A stretch of DNA of 64,000 bases from Oscheius onirici (Eukaryota; Nematoda; Chromadorea; Rhabditida; Rhabditidae): positions 1,426,001 to 1,490,000 of the forward strand of contig OW051471.1 of assembly GCA_932521025.1 (NCBI GenBank), written 5' to 3'. A program made the position numbers and the translations under genes. Shown here in pieces: positions 1-11,883 of this stretch; positions within the stretch are counted from its first letter, which is position 1; each line of letters opens with the position of its first letter. The notes below the pieces were generated by a model. That model had not been told where the DNA came from and did no database searches. It saw only the letters and a list, made by a program, of their open reading frames with translations.

Positions 1-1723
1 AGTACCGAACCGCTGAATCGGGATTTCCAGTCGTTCCAGCTTCGGATTGTTTTCAATAATGATGTGCGGCCTGTCTTCGAGACACTTAATCTTCGCCAAG
101 CTATGAAGAAATTTCACTCGATTCTTATTGTATCCGCGGATGGTAAGACAGCCGTAAAGCATGACCATGTTTCCAAAAATGTAGTCCAATTCTCCGAAGT
201 CGACGTTATCGTAACTTTCATCTATTAGAATGCTACCATTGACGTATTTACAATCCCTAATTGATTCGGGGTTCTTCAGAATGGGTTCGACCACTTTACA
301 AGCTGCAAACGAGTCATAAGAAACAGCGAAAACGTACGAGCATCGATGATAACGGCGGGTTCCTGCCACGAAGCTTTTTCTGTTCCGATGAAATCCTCAA
401 AGTTTGAAACTTCCCATTCAGACAGCATGAGTGTTGGATTATCTGAGATGAAGACGTGGGGTCGGTATGTAGTGTTTTCCACGCGAATGTCGTCCAGGAA
501 AAAACCCAACTCTGTGAGGTTTGTATTGTTGTAGATGTGAACGACAGAGTACAATACGCTTGAAGTGGTGACGAGCTGAAAACATGGGTTTCGAAGGTTT
601 TGCTTACAATGAATGAGATAGGTAGTATAGACTGAAAAACAAAAAAAACTTGTCACAGTTCAACTTCTTCAAAACCCGATCTGCACAGACGTCTCTAACA
701 CGAAAACTAATCCTAACAGATTCTAACTTGTTACAGCCATTTTTGTCACAGACACCATGAAAATAGAACGGTTCATATGGACTCATCCTTCTCAACTTAC
801 ACCATAGACACCAAGAAATTGTTCAGATGCACTCACCCTTCTCAACTTGCTCAAAAACTTCAAATTCTTGAAGTCACTCTCGATAATGACTAAGTGTCCG
901 TGTAGTTCGACGACGTTGGCCAGCTGTCGTTTCATCGTGTGCGTCAAAGGGTTCCTATCCACCAGAACAAGATCTCCATATAGGACTTCACAATCGTCAC
1001 CGCCTACAATTTCGACCGTCTGGGGCAGAGCATTTTGGTCAAACTCGTGAAATGAGATAGCATGTTTCCTCGTCGTATTACGATTGACCGTCTCACAGCT
1101 GCACTTTTGGATATACGAATCTTCTTTGGGCGTCATGTCGGTCAGTTTCTTCTGGAAGTCCTTCGGAATGCAGAGACGTCGGTTGTTGCGGATCAGAATG
1201 ACGGCACTCTTGGCCTTTGGATGATGAGTGATCTTCTGCAGATTGGGCAAAAAGTCTTCTGGAGTGTAGATCAGCTCGTGCGAATCGCGGATCATCAGGG
1301 AACTGACTGAAAATTCGCTCTTTCCAAGCTTTGAGCATTTCTCATTTCAGGCAAGCATCAGTCAAGACGGAAAGCATTTCTTCCTCATGTTCTGCTGCAG
1401 TTTCTATTTCTCCACTTTGTAAACATTCACTCCTACTCTTTCCCTCCAAAAAAAACTGATAAAAACTCACAGTGATTGAAGTTGCTGCCCTCCCCGTCAC
1501 TCTTGATGTGTACCAGATTGTTCAGAGCACGTAGAGTCGTGTACGTTTGCATCTCTCGACCCTGATCGTCCAGTCGCTTTCCTCCAACCAGTTGTACCTT
1601 CGTCGCCTCGGTACAGTTTTCCGGATGGCTCTTCTCCAACACGATCCATCCGCACTCCTTTGGTAGCGAAGAGGACGTCAATCGCAGCAGAAGAACAAAG
1701 ACGACGAGCTGCTGGGGAGACAT
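1..1723 (-). CDS. Receptor L-domain (insulin/EGF receptor-like, irld-type) protein, 3' end off window
   Basis: Secreted or membrane-anchored protein of the nematode receptor L-domain family, which resembles the ligand-binding L domains of insulin/EGF receptors and often lacks a kinase. Exons (minus): 1723-1471, 1306-837, 575-338, 302-<1; phases agree at each junction (introns GT-AG, the smallest 35 bp). Residues 1-20 form a signal peptide (hydrophobic VVFVLLLRL). At least two L-type repeats follow, with the characteristic leucine/asparagine ladder such as NNTNLTEL, NPTLMLSE and IENNPKLERLEI, and cysteines spaced as in CKYVNGSILI. About 421 residues are inside the window and the frame is open at base 1. 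The start codon lies about 180 bp downstream of the bestrophin stop codon on the same strand, so co-transcription is possible. No specific paralogue can be named; the family is fast evolving. Family identification is from recognisable repeat pattern; ligand unknown. Confidence 0.82.
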
Positions 1724-1885
1724 TTGTTGAAATGGTCTTTTTTGAACGTTTCTAACAACTTTGAAAACTTTGATTGATTTTTAGGAAATTTTACTTTTGT
1801 TCAACAATTATGGGAAGGGATTACAAGAACCAATAATTACAGACTGACAGTCAGAGACAGACGTAAAAGTACCCAGTACTTTCGT

Positions 1886-1891
1886 TTTATT
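1886..1891 (-). terminator. Polyadenylation signal of the bestrophin gene
   Basis: AATAAA on the minus strand 12 bases after the TGA stop. It sits between the bestrophin stop and the irld start codon, so it could also mark an intercistronic cleavage and trans-splicing site. Confidence 0.6.
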
Positions 1892-1903
1892 AGCACAAAA
1901 ATG

Positions 1904-4900
1904 TCATTGAGCTTTTGGATCCCTCTTCATTCCAGTGTTGAAAGACCTTGTGATATGATTTCGGACATTTCCTCTTTGGTACTGATTCTGACTTTGAACA
2001 GTCAGTTGACTTTCATTGTTATCTTCTTCATCTTGCTTCTCTTCTGAATAAGACATCTTTTCCAAAAAAAGGTGAAAAAATGATTACCAATATGTACAAA
2101 AGTAGGATTTCCATAGGCACCGGTGCCGTTCGGAACTGACAGTGTTGTTGGTCCAATGTCTGTCGAGGAACGAGGTTTTCGGCTCACTCGACTGAGATCC
2201 ACAGAATTGCTGAAAAGTGGTGCTGTCTAGCAGGTTTTTACCCAAAAGTTTTCATTTGTAGAGAAAATGTTATAGGCAGCTCAAAACTGGTCACATTTGT
2301 TACTGGAATGCGCTCAAAAAAATATTTCGAAATGTTACCTCGATGACTTTCGTCTCCTGAAGACATTGATGACATGACTGGATAGAGAAGGTGTTCTTTC
2401 TTCACGAGCTCTGGAAATTTCATTTTTTGGTGTCTTTTCTATAAGTTTACTGGAAATAACACTGTTACGTGTGCGTACACTACTGAAACTCTGTTCGTAC
2501 CGTTACCAATAAGGCCCATTTTCGAGGAGACCAAAAAACCTCATAACAGGCTCGAAAAGTACGCAAATAACGAGAAACGAGCGCTAACCAGTCGACAAAG
2601 TTATCACTGCACCTGTACACAGTTTTGTAGAAGAAAATGAGTTGTCAAATAGCTCGTGCCAAATGGCCACTTTTGGTACGAGCTATTTGATTTTGATTTT
2701 TATGACCAAATTTTTCGAGATTTACGCAATTTGCCTAACAAAAATATACATAATATGGCCGTCTGACACAAGCTATATGTAGGGAAAAAAGATAGCTGCG
2801 AAAAGGTTAGGATGAACAGAGAATGACATCGCAGTAATAGAAAAACTGCTGGCGTTATGAATATAAACACAAAGTGAAACATGAAGTTTGATTTCAGTGC
2901 TTTTTGTAGACTGACATGAACCTATTCCCGAGTTTTTGTGCACGTTTTGAAGCTCCAATCAAACCATCTTGTTGTCCACGAATTCGCATTTTAGTACCCC
3001 TTTCGTCTGACCTTCAAAGAAATTCTTCCGCGAGCTGATAAGATGGACTTTCACCCCATCTGGGAGCCATTTTTAGCTGCTCTTTTACGATCTTCTGAAT
3101 GCTGGTCAGACCGGAAAACACTAAAAAACTCACTCAGGATCCTGAGGATCTTGTCTCTTGACCACTGAGACGATTGAAGTTCGTCTTCTTCTGGCTGGAC
3201 GCTGGATGTACCGGTCGATCCTCTCATTTGTGGGATGCGGCACCATTGTGATCTCCGTAACACTTTCTGGCAGCCTGGAATTTTTTTTGCTTTCCCTACA
3301 GGAAAATTATGGAAAAACTGTATATCCTGCACAATGATCTAACGCTTCTTTCTAGATGGTCATTGTCTAATATTACTACCGAAGCCAAAAAAAAAGAAAG
3401 TACCCTAAAACCCTCTATTAGAAGCGGCTTCTTTGACTTCCGTGGGAGGTATATCTAGGAAAGGTCCGGGTAGCGTATTTTCCAGAGATGTGCGGGAATT
3501 TTGTCTGCAAAAGTGCGTAGAGCTCATGTCGTTTTTCACGTGGTTTTCTCAATTTTTTTTTCGGTTTTCGTATTTTACCTCGTTGAACACAGCCCTAATA
3601 CACTTGCAAAAAAGTATACACAGAATAAAAATGGTTTATAAAGAGAGAGAAACTCGTTTCCGTGAAAGAAATTCCGCGGAAATCAGTACGGAAATTCCAC
3701 GGAAAAACGTTCACGGAAATGCCTTTTTCTCTCTGTAAAAACATTTTTTTATTCTGTTTTTTTTATTTTTTGCAAGTGTATTTGGGCTGTGTTCATCGAG
3801 GAAAAATAGAAACAGGAGAAAAACTGGAGAAAACAACGCGAAAAACGACGATACGTAATCGTTACGCACTTTTGCAGAAGAAATTTCCGCACATCACTAG
3901 TATTTACGCCCCCCCCCCCCCCCAATTTCTATGGTGGGAGCATACCTTGGATGTCGACATCTTAGATATTTTAGTGGGGGCAGGACTAGGGTGGGGGCGT
4001 AACTGGGATTTTTCCGGCAGTGGATACATCCTATTACTTTTTTCCAACCCTCAATTTTCTTATAGCATCACCAAAACCAAAAAAAATTGACTCACTCTTG
4101 CTTATTGGCACTTCCCGTATAAAAGTTGACATTTTTCGCTGCCGCTTCCGAAGAGTACAGTGGATTGACGATATCGTTATAGAAAATATCCGGCTGAATG
4201 TCTGGCAAATCGTCGTAACCTTCATCAACGGCAGTTAGCGAAATTGTCAGATTTCTGTCCAGCAAAAAGTTGCAGTCAAAATCCTCATCGTCGTCTCCGA
4301 AGGGGTTCAAAAGAGCCATGGCGACTTTCAGCCAGCCCATGTAGAAGAGAAATTCCAGGGAGGACATGAAGGGGAAGTAGAGATCGATCTGTAAGGAACA
4401 CCGATAGTGGGTCTAGACATAGCTCCGGGCCGGAGATTCCAGGCCCGGGTAGGCCCGCCTCGGCCCGGTCCCCAGACTTGGCCGTCGGACCGGGATCGGA
4501 CCAAAAATGAAGATGGTCATATTATAGCGCATTCTAGAAATAAATCAATGAATATAAATATTGTTATATTTTGCTGAACTTGTTTTTAACCTTCACCCTC
4601 ATCCCATACTTGCCCCCCACTCATCCCATACTTACCCCCACACATCTCATACTTGCCCCCCCATGTCTATTTTCTACTGCCCACCCAAATTTTGTATTTT
4701 AGGATTCATTATGCTTTCTGGGGTAGCCTAAGCCTAAGCAATTTAGGAAGAAAAAAACTGAGAAATCTAGAAGAGAACAAACAAGAAAAAGGAGGAATCA
4801 GGCAAAATAGTATTCTAGAGAAGTAAAAAGGGACTAACCTGGTTTTTTTCTTGGGTTTTTATGCCTAAAATGTGGTTACATTGTTTATAGTAATTTTTTA

Positions 4901-7900
4901 ACAAAAAAGAAACAAAAAAATTGAAGAAAAAAGGGCAGGATAAAAGGTTGTAAAAATCGGCCTGCAATCTTACAGCCCGATTTTTTGCAACTTGGTCTTC
5001 AGAACACGAAATATCGTTTTTAGAGGTCAGTATGCTTGTTTTAGCGAGTCTGAGCCTTGTTTTCAGCATTGCTGGCAGAAAAGAGATAAAATTTTACTGA
5101 AATGGGTAGAAAAATAAAGAAGTCAAAGGAAATTGCTTTTTTGCTGGAATAAACATGGGTTTTTCTCGGGATCTTCCGTCTAAAATGTTTTTCAAGGTCT
5201 AGAACAACTTTTTCAACAAAAAAGAAGCAGAAAAATAGCGAAAAAAAAAAGATAAAAACTGAGCAGAGAGGCAAGAGAAGGAGAAAAATCGAAAATAATG
5301 AAATCCCAAATTCGAATTTCGAAGTTTCAAATTACATTGTAAACATCATGCATGGTGGGGAATTGAACTGACCGAGGGGTTGGGTGGGGGGCTCTTCTGA
5401 ACAGGTGGGGGGCAGGAGCGGTGGGGGGACTCTATTGGTCTGGGGTGGGGGGGCAAGAATAGGATCTACCCGTCATCGAAAATTACGTATAAAATGAGTG
5501 GTGGAACGCTAAAATTTGTGGAAAAATGACGGGAATAGACGAAAATAACGAATTTCAGGCCAAACAATGTTTTTTGGTCTATCTCTGTCAATTTTCCACC
5601 AATTTTGACGTTCCACCACTTATCTTAGGCGTAGTTTTCGACGTGAAATCGATTAAAAACAAGTAGAAAGCGAAAAAATGAGTGTGGAACGAAGAAAAGA
5701 CGGAAATGCAATATTTGAGGTTTTTGAGGTTTGATTGCGCGGGCTTCCCAGATGGGTCCTATCTGGTTATAATGAGACTGTCCCTTTAAGGCGCGGCACA
5801 GCAAATCAACAAGCCTGGGCCCGCAGCCATGTCTAAGTGGGTCTGTCGAAAAAAAAAAGTTTACATGATAAGAATGAAGCACGAATAGTTTTGACTACGG
5901 TAGTTGTTGTACTAAAAAAATCAATTTTTCGGTAACTGAAAGTATGCAACCTGGGCTCTTTTTCACTTTACCCGTCCCAAAAATAGTCAAAAAATTTTAC
6001 CCGTCCTAAGAAACAGAGGGAGAGGGCGAAGTTTATTGGGGGGAAAAACAATAAGTCCCAATAATTTCCGGAAGAGGTGATGCTGCAAGACAAACGTTAC
6101 TGAAGTTACTGGCGGCATACATTTCGTCCTCCTGATGATGCCTGCTCATCCGAACCCGAATCACGACCTTATCCTGGTTTGTAGCCGTAACCGGCACATC
6201 TAGCCTCTCCCTCGTTTTGAGTCAACATATGCAACAGTTGCAGTTTTTTCTCCTACAGCCGCCTGTGTCTCTTTCTCTCTCACAATGGTAAAGAAAGATA
6301 AAAAATATTCTTAGGACTGGTAAATTTTTTGACTATTCTTGGGACGGGTAAAGAGAAAAACAACAACCTGAAGGTTTTAGCCCGTCTTTTACCTCGATCT
6401 TTTGAATTCGGGATGACGTATTTTGTGCAAAACACTTGCATACAATTTGTATGCTAAGGATGAAACATGTAGAAAGTTGTAATCCACCCTATGTCCGAAC
6501 CGTGATTATTGGGACATACCCATAATTCTCCGGATAGAACCAGTCAAGTGAATAGGATGACAAGAAAGCGATCGGAAGTTCAATCCCGGGTGGTAGTACA
6601 CAAAGGTATTCTACCCTCGCAGCCTGTAGCTTGAGAAACCTGGAAACCACAACTACTCTCGTCATCACTCCAAGACTCCACGACTCTTCATGTGTGATCC
6701 GGTCATGCGAACTGCATCAGAACCCCTCGACTCTTCGGATGTTCAGCAGATCTATAGGCGAATAAAGAAAAAAACAGCTTATAATTCATCGGTCCTACGT
6801 AAACTAGGTAACTACTTTTCAAAAAACAATCTGAATCTCTGAACCAACAAAAATAAGCAAAGTTTTCGAGGGAGTTTCATAAGGAAATTGAAACTTCTTT
6901 CATCCATGCACATTTTCTGTATGAAGACTACTTGAGTCCCAAAAGGATTACTTGCTACACAATTCTTGAGAGCGATCAAAAACAATCTGCATAGCTCCCT
7001 TTTACTCGAAATGTCAAACAGACCTTCGTCCTAAAGTTGAATTGGTACCCTCTGCTATTCCCCCTTTGTACATTGTAACAATGTTTTGCCTATGGCAAAA
7101 TGAATATTCTATTCTATTCTATTTGATATTCTTGGATCTTATTTTTCACAATTTTTGTTTCACTACACAGCTATATTCTACCCTTTTGTTGATTTTTCAC
7201 TTACAGTTTGAAAGTCATGGAAATACAAAAAAAAGAGCCCACCTCCGTCTGATTAGTAGCTCCCGGTCGAATAATAAACTGTCTGGTGATCAAAGCTACC
7301 AAAAAGTAGGTATGAACGGCCAGATAGACCAGCTGTGGGTACATAATCGGAAGCGGGACCCAGTCATAGGTCCAAATAAGTGACAGACCCGACCGAAACT
7401 GCCTGATTTCCTGAAAAAAAAATTCCATTTTCAGGAAAAAAAAAGTCCAAAAATACCATTGCGACAGCATTTTGGGCGATTTCTCCATCAATCCTGCCCT
7501 CGGCTTTGGCCTTGTTCAGTAGATGAAGAGACCAATTGAAAGGTAGCCAATATTTGGCGTACCGGGATTTACACTCCTCAAATTTTTCCTTTTCGTGTTT
7601 CTGCATAAAGCCTGGAAATTACTGGAGGTTTTTGGATGAAAAGTACGACAAAAACTAATAAAAACCCCATCCCGTTCGAAGAATACTCAATTGCGTACCC
7701 GGCATTTTTAGGATAAAGAAGGCATTTCCGAGCTTTCCGATCTAAACTATCTAAAGCGCAATGGTGTCTGTGGTGGACTCTGTTTGGATGTTTGTTTGTT
7801 TCTCCGGGACCTCAAATTTTGGTGTATTGTTAAGAGTCGCCGCTGTTACCCAGACGACCCGGGTTCGACTCCTCTCCTCGCCAAATATTTTTGCTAAATT

Positions 7901-10900
7901 GTTTTGAGTAGGAAATAGAGTTAGGGTAACCGGTAGGGGATTGGGAGGGACCGGATGATCTGTATAAGATCAGAGAGGGATCGGATAGCCGGAAAATAGG
8001 AAAATTCGTATCGATTCTTTTGGAGGGAATGAGACCCCTGGGAAAGAATGAAAAGGTCCGATTGATTAGAGAAGGAAGAAGACGTGACAGGATCAGAAGA
8101 GATCGTTTGACTGTGGAAAAGATCAGAAGAGACCGGTTGACTTGGGAAAGGATCAAAAGAAATCGTTTGACTGGGGAAGGGAGCAGAAGTTAAGAAGAAA
8201 CCCCCAAAAGCCGCCGACAGGCGGCGAAGCCGGCTGGTGTTCTGCAAAGTTGTAGATCTTGATCAGACCTACAAGTTTGCTGAACATCGGTAAGGTCGGA
8301 AATTTCATGCTGAAAAAGATGCAAACACTCGAAAATGGTTGAATATTGCAATAACTCAACAAACCTGCCGCGACGAGAGTGTCCAAGGTGGGAAAACGCT
8401 TCCGGACGCCGAGATGAATGTCACGGAAGACGAGAGCTTGGGAGAGGACGCAGTATCTGAATCGAACACGATTGATGCAGTAAAAACAGGTATAAAGTTA
8501 GGCTCATAAGTGTTCGGTGAAATTTAGTTTGTTCAAAATGTAATGTGGCAAAATTCAAGTAGAGCATTTTTCAAATCAAAAGCGCGGGAATTGGAATTGT
8601 GCCTAGCATAATTTTGAACACCGCGTGTTATTCGTGTACACACCTGTTTGAATGAGGCGAAATGCCGCCCGGTTTATTAGTACAGTACCCCTCAAAATCA
8701 AGCCAACACTTGGGGATCCTTTACTACAAAACTGAGCGTCATGTTTTTCATTTCAAAATGCCCAGAAAAAAATCTTGCACGCATTGCCGTCGTAACACGC
8801 CGTGTGAGAGGAAAAAGGAAAAAGAGCAGCCAAGGAAAAAGAGCGCGTCGGCTCAAATTGCGCTTTCTAATATTTCGAACATGTTCGTGGTTTTTTTTGC
8901 ATGATTATACGCGAAATTTTTCAATAAACACCGCCCTTCCAGGACTAAAGATTCCTTGTCTTCTCCTATCACGTCCTTCTCGGACCCTCAGTTCTCTTCC
9001 CTTCTCCCCCTGTCACTCCGTTCTAGTTACCCCCTGTCCCTCTAAAGAAACTATCAAACTCCTAAGAACCCTTCGCGCACTTGATTTTCCTGTCACGACT
9101 TGTAAAAAACTAATTTGTGCACAAAGCTCCCCTCCTTATCCACTTTAAATTGCTCCCAGTTCTCTGTGTGTGTCTTTTTGTCGGAAACTCTAATTGGCAA
9201 TCAAAATGGAGCAATTTGTGCGCACAATTAAGGGGAATGGAGTTAGTGTAACAAGTTTAGACAAGTTAGTTGCATGGACTTTGATTATTTTTGACGGGGA
9301 TAGTTTCCAGACAGTAAAGAATCAATTGCGGGTTAGGAATGCGAGAAAGTGTTCAGGGGGGTTTTGACGTTAATCCCAAAGGAGTGGTATCACAACTGGA
9401 GAACAGGAGCACGTGGAAATAGGGACAGGGAGATCAGCAGAGAAAGATAGGCACACGAAAATTTCATGAAGTTAGAGAGACGAAAGGAGGGAAAAATTAG
9501 ACAGAAGAATGGGGACATTGCGATAGCTAAATCGTAAATGGTAGAGAAGTTTGATGAGAGTTTGGTGAGAGTATGCGCTCAGTTTGGTCAGTTTGGCGAG
9601 AGTATGCGCTAAGTTTTTTCAGAGCAGGCGCTCCGTTTGGTGGGGCTCGTTCCAGTTTGGTGACTATATAAACATAAAAACATCTGGAAATTTAATTTGA
9701 ATGGATCTAAAAATGCTAACAAATTAGCAAAAACAGCATGAAAACAAGCAATTTTAGTTCTTTTGGCAATAAATTCAGATAAAACAGGTATAATCCGCTA
9801 AATTTACTTTAATTTGGTCAAAATACCATGATTTACTGCAATTCCATTCAAGAAGTGCTAAAAACGGAGAAAAATAGCTACATAACAGTCAATTTCAGTG
9901 AATTTTGCAGTAAACTTCGTATTTTTCGGTGCAAAACCACTAAACTGATCGAAACATGTTAATTTGCCTGAATTCCACTGAAAAATTTGCTAAAAACGGT
10001 GAAAAATAGCGAAAAGTAGCTACATAACACTCTATTTTACTAAATTTGCAGTAAACTTCGTATTTTTCGGTGCAAAACTACAAAATTTGCTGAAAATTGA
10101 TCGAAACATGTTCATTTACATGAGTTTCACTCAAAAAATGTTGAAAACAGTGAAAAATAGCGAAAAATAGCTGAAAAACGCAAAAATTGGCGATTTTATG
10201 TTGAAAACTGAAAAATTGAAATTTGAATTTTTCGCGCCAAAAATTTAAATTTTGGGTCTCGACACGATTTTTGAACTCAGCATACTGTATTTAGTCGAAC
10301 CCAATTGGTCCCGAAGCGATTGGCACATTACGTAAGCAGTTACGTGATCGGACGGACGGACAAACACACAAACAGAAACTAAGGCTCTTTTTTAGAATAC
10401 AGTGATTGAAAAAAAACATTATCGTTATTATAAGCGTTTGTTGAAACAGTCTAGGTTCAGATAGGCTTCTGTTTCGATTTGTTTTAGCTTCATTTCCAGT
10501 GTTTGGAACATGGATGTGCGGATACCGGATTTCCAGATGGTACCATTTTGAAATGGCTGCGCACCAACTCATTGGGCCTGCATATCTACAACTACCGTAG
10601 TCAAACGTCGATACACAGGCTGTATGTATTATGAGTTAGTACGCAGCCAAATTCAAATTGGCGCTATCCGGAAATCCGGTTTCCGAACATCCCTGGTTAG
10701 GAAAACTTGCATGTATTGTAACAGCCATTGCGTCATGTCAGACAACTAAACTCTGTTATAGCTTGTTCAAATGTTTAGCTTCACAGCTTCAAGGCACTGA
10801 AAACTACAGCACAGTTTTCTTATACGAAAGCTCTGAAACATATTTCGTAAAAGCCACTGTGAAGCTTTAATTGCAAACACACCAGAAGTTAGTTTTGGGA

Positions 10901-11775
10901 CTGATGTATATTGTTTTTTCGCGAGCTCTGAACAGTCGCTTTTTTACTGTTTAGTAACGTTTTTATCAAAACTTCTGTAAACTGACATTTTCTTGAAATG
11001 TTTCAGTTTTAACATAAAACGTTCTAAAAATCTGCTGCTGTTCTGCTCGGCTTCTTTCCTTCAAACACCACTCTTATCTCTCCAAAAACATCTCGTCTCT
11101 CCTTTTTTATCTCAAAAACTTTCCGATAACCTTCTTATTGACACCTCTAAACTGACCTGACAATGTTTCTTCGCAGCTGTCTGCCTCTTTCGTCGGCTCC
11201 TTTGATGAAGCAGGAGGTGAACAGAGCAACACTGAAAACAGCTAGTACTGTCCCTGTCCCTGTTCCTGTTCTCTCTTACTTGTCTATCAGCCCCAAATTG
11301 GCAAACTGTGACATCCAGCGGTTGACTACCGTCGTCACAAAAAAACTGAGCATGAAATTTAGTGGAATGTAGCTCATTCGATTGTCACAGAAAAGGGCAA
11401 CCTTCTCGAAGGTTCTGAAAGACTTTTTACTAAAAAAAATATGACGGAAAACTCTCACATTTGTTGACTCTCCGAAAGGGCGCATCGGTAAATGACAGAG
11501 ATGATGCCATAGAAGAAGAGCCAGATAAGCAACTCGATCCAGATTGCCTGCCAGACGGAACCGCGCCATCTGAAAAATAGTACAGCTGTTAAAATTGTTC
11601 TCGTTTTGTTATCGGAATATATACTGGGCTGGAGAGAAAAGTTAGTGGATCCAATTTCCGGGCGAACAAAGTATATTCTCAGTCTGCTTATGCATGAAAA
11701 AAGTTACCTGACAAGAAGCTTCAAGATGACCTTGGTCCTCGAAGTTGCAATGTCATAGTTGTAGTTGTAGGCCAT
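1904..11775 (-). CDS. Bestrophin family calcium-activated chloride channel, 523 aa
   Basis: Pore-forming anion channel of the plasma or organelle membrane. Exons (minus): 11775-11708, 11569-11459, 11414-11280, 11231-11157, 8456-8365, 7611-7457, 7410-7243, 4388-4096, 3274-3134, 2410-2339, 2209-2088, 2043-1904; all phases agree, stop TGA at 1906-1904. Recognisable blocks: RWRGSVW near residue 23; the neck IPLNFMLSFFV, placing I76, F80 and F84 at the same numbers as the human BEST1 gate; FIKGADERGR; RKRFPTLDTLVAAG; KYWLPFNW; FRSGLSLIWTYDWVPLP; and the calcium-clasp block NPFGDDDEDF at 296-305. The C-terminal tail is basic then acidic and low in conservation. The ATG follows a TTTTTCCCAG acceptor by 2 nt, consistent with spliced-leader trans-splicing. 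AATAAA lies at 1891-1886. The introns of about 2.8 kb (11156-8457 and 7242-4389) are packed with repeats. Nematodes have many bestrophins; the exact paralogue is not assigned. Confidence 0.95.
3440..3905. repeat. Fold-back (inverted-repeat) element in bestrophin intron 8
   Basis: Two imperfect arms of about 170-180 bp (near 3460-3640 and 3725-3905) are inverted copies: both hold the GAACACAGCCC and ACACTTGCAAAAAA blocks and a GATGTGCGGRAATTT block in opposite orientation, around an A-rich core containing GTTCACGGAAA-type repeats. This is a MITE/fold-back structure with no coding capacity. Confidence 0.7.
4590..4685 (+). repeat. C-rich satellite-like patch
   Basis: Three or four imperfect repeats of a CATCCCATACTTGCCCCCC-like unit, with C runs of 4-7. 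It lies in bestrophin intron 7, immediately upstream of exon 8 in the coding direction. Confidence 0.55.
5355..5455 (+). repeat. G-run cluster with G-quadruplex potential
   Basis: At least six runs of 3-7 G within about 90 bases (GGGTGGGGGG, GGTGGGGGG, GGTGGGGGG, GGGGTGGGGGGG), in bestrophin intron 7. The complementary C-rich patch at 4590-4685 has the same CCCCCAC flavour in opposite orientation. Confidence 0.6.
5470..5675. repeat. MITE, GTGGTGGAACG family, copy 1
   Basis: Short inverted-repeat element. AAAATGAGTGGTGGAACG on the left faces CGTTCCACCACTTATCTTA on the right, and outer arms share ATCGAT and GAAAAC/TACG. The same element recurs at 14738-14935. Confidence 0.65.
5960..6360. repeat. 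MITE with TTTACCCGTCCC termini
   Basis: Left arm TTTACCCGTCCCAAAAATAG (from about 5968) and right arm CTATTCTTGGGACGGGTAAA (to about 6352) are inverted copies of about 45 bp, followed inward by a second shared block around CCGTCCTAAGAA. The interior of about 300 bp has no recognised ORF. Confidence 0.65.
6550..6625 (+). repeat. SINE-like fragment shared with 62105-62205
   Basis: Block GAAAGCGATCGGAAGTTCAA followed by TCCCGGGTGGTAGTACAC is repeated in opposite orientation near 62155-62200. The GTTCAATCCC core resembles a tRNA B box, so this may be a tRNA-derived SINE tail. Confidence 0.45.
7741..8237 (+). mobile_element. Non-autonomous Helitron, full-length copy 1, with tRNA-like insert
   Basis: Starts TCTAAACTATCTAAAGCG directly after an A and ends CTGG directly before a T, as Helitrons do (5'-TC, 3'-CTRR, insertion between A and T). 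A strong hairpin CCGCC-GACA-GGCGG sits at 8211-8225, 9 bases before the end. Inside, 7820-7885 is tRNA-like, with an exact Pol III B box GGTTCGACTCC at 7862-7872 and an anticodon-like loop CTGTTAC. Near 8090-8190 are about three imperfect 30-bp tandem units starting GATCAGAAGAG. No Rep/helicase ORF. It lies in bestrophin intron 5. Confidence 0.8.
8758..8904 (+). CDS. Small basic ORF with CxxC motif, doubtful gene
   Basis: A 48-residue reading frame starting MPRKKSCTHCRRNTPCERKK, strongly basic with three cysteines, inside bestrophin intron 4 on the opposite strand, and followed by AATAAA near 8929. Two alternative frames here are also rich in K/R, so composition alone could explain it. Not recognised; may be a fragment of a mobile element. 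Confidence 0.2.
   Translation: MPRKKSCTHCRRNTPCERKKEKEQPRKKSASAQIALSNISNMFVVFFA
9660..10400 (+). repeat. Long dispersed AT-rich repeat, copy 1
   Basis: About 700 bp recurring in reverse orientation at 48250-48830. Shared landmarks: ACGTAAGCAGTTACGTGAT hairpin, GGACGGACGGACAAACACAC, CTGCAATTCCATTCAAGAAG and ATACCTG/CAGGTATAAT. Internally it repeats GAAAAATAGC and GATCGAAACATGTT units. No ORF of note; class unknown. Confidence 0.7.
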
Positions 11776-11883
11776 TTCTGGGAAAAATTGCTCCTATTAT
11801 CCCGAGAGTCTATGAACGTGTCGTAACCTATGACTGTACCCGTAAGTTGTAGTTTCTGAAAAGTTGTAGCTGACTAGTTGAGA

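Noticed and set aside
8153-8386. Candidate bestrophin exon with KFPTLPMFSKL
   Set aside because: Would put a TGA directly after the junction; the 8456-8365 exon joins in phase to 7611 instead, and this stretch overlaps the Helitron end.
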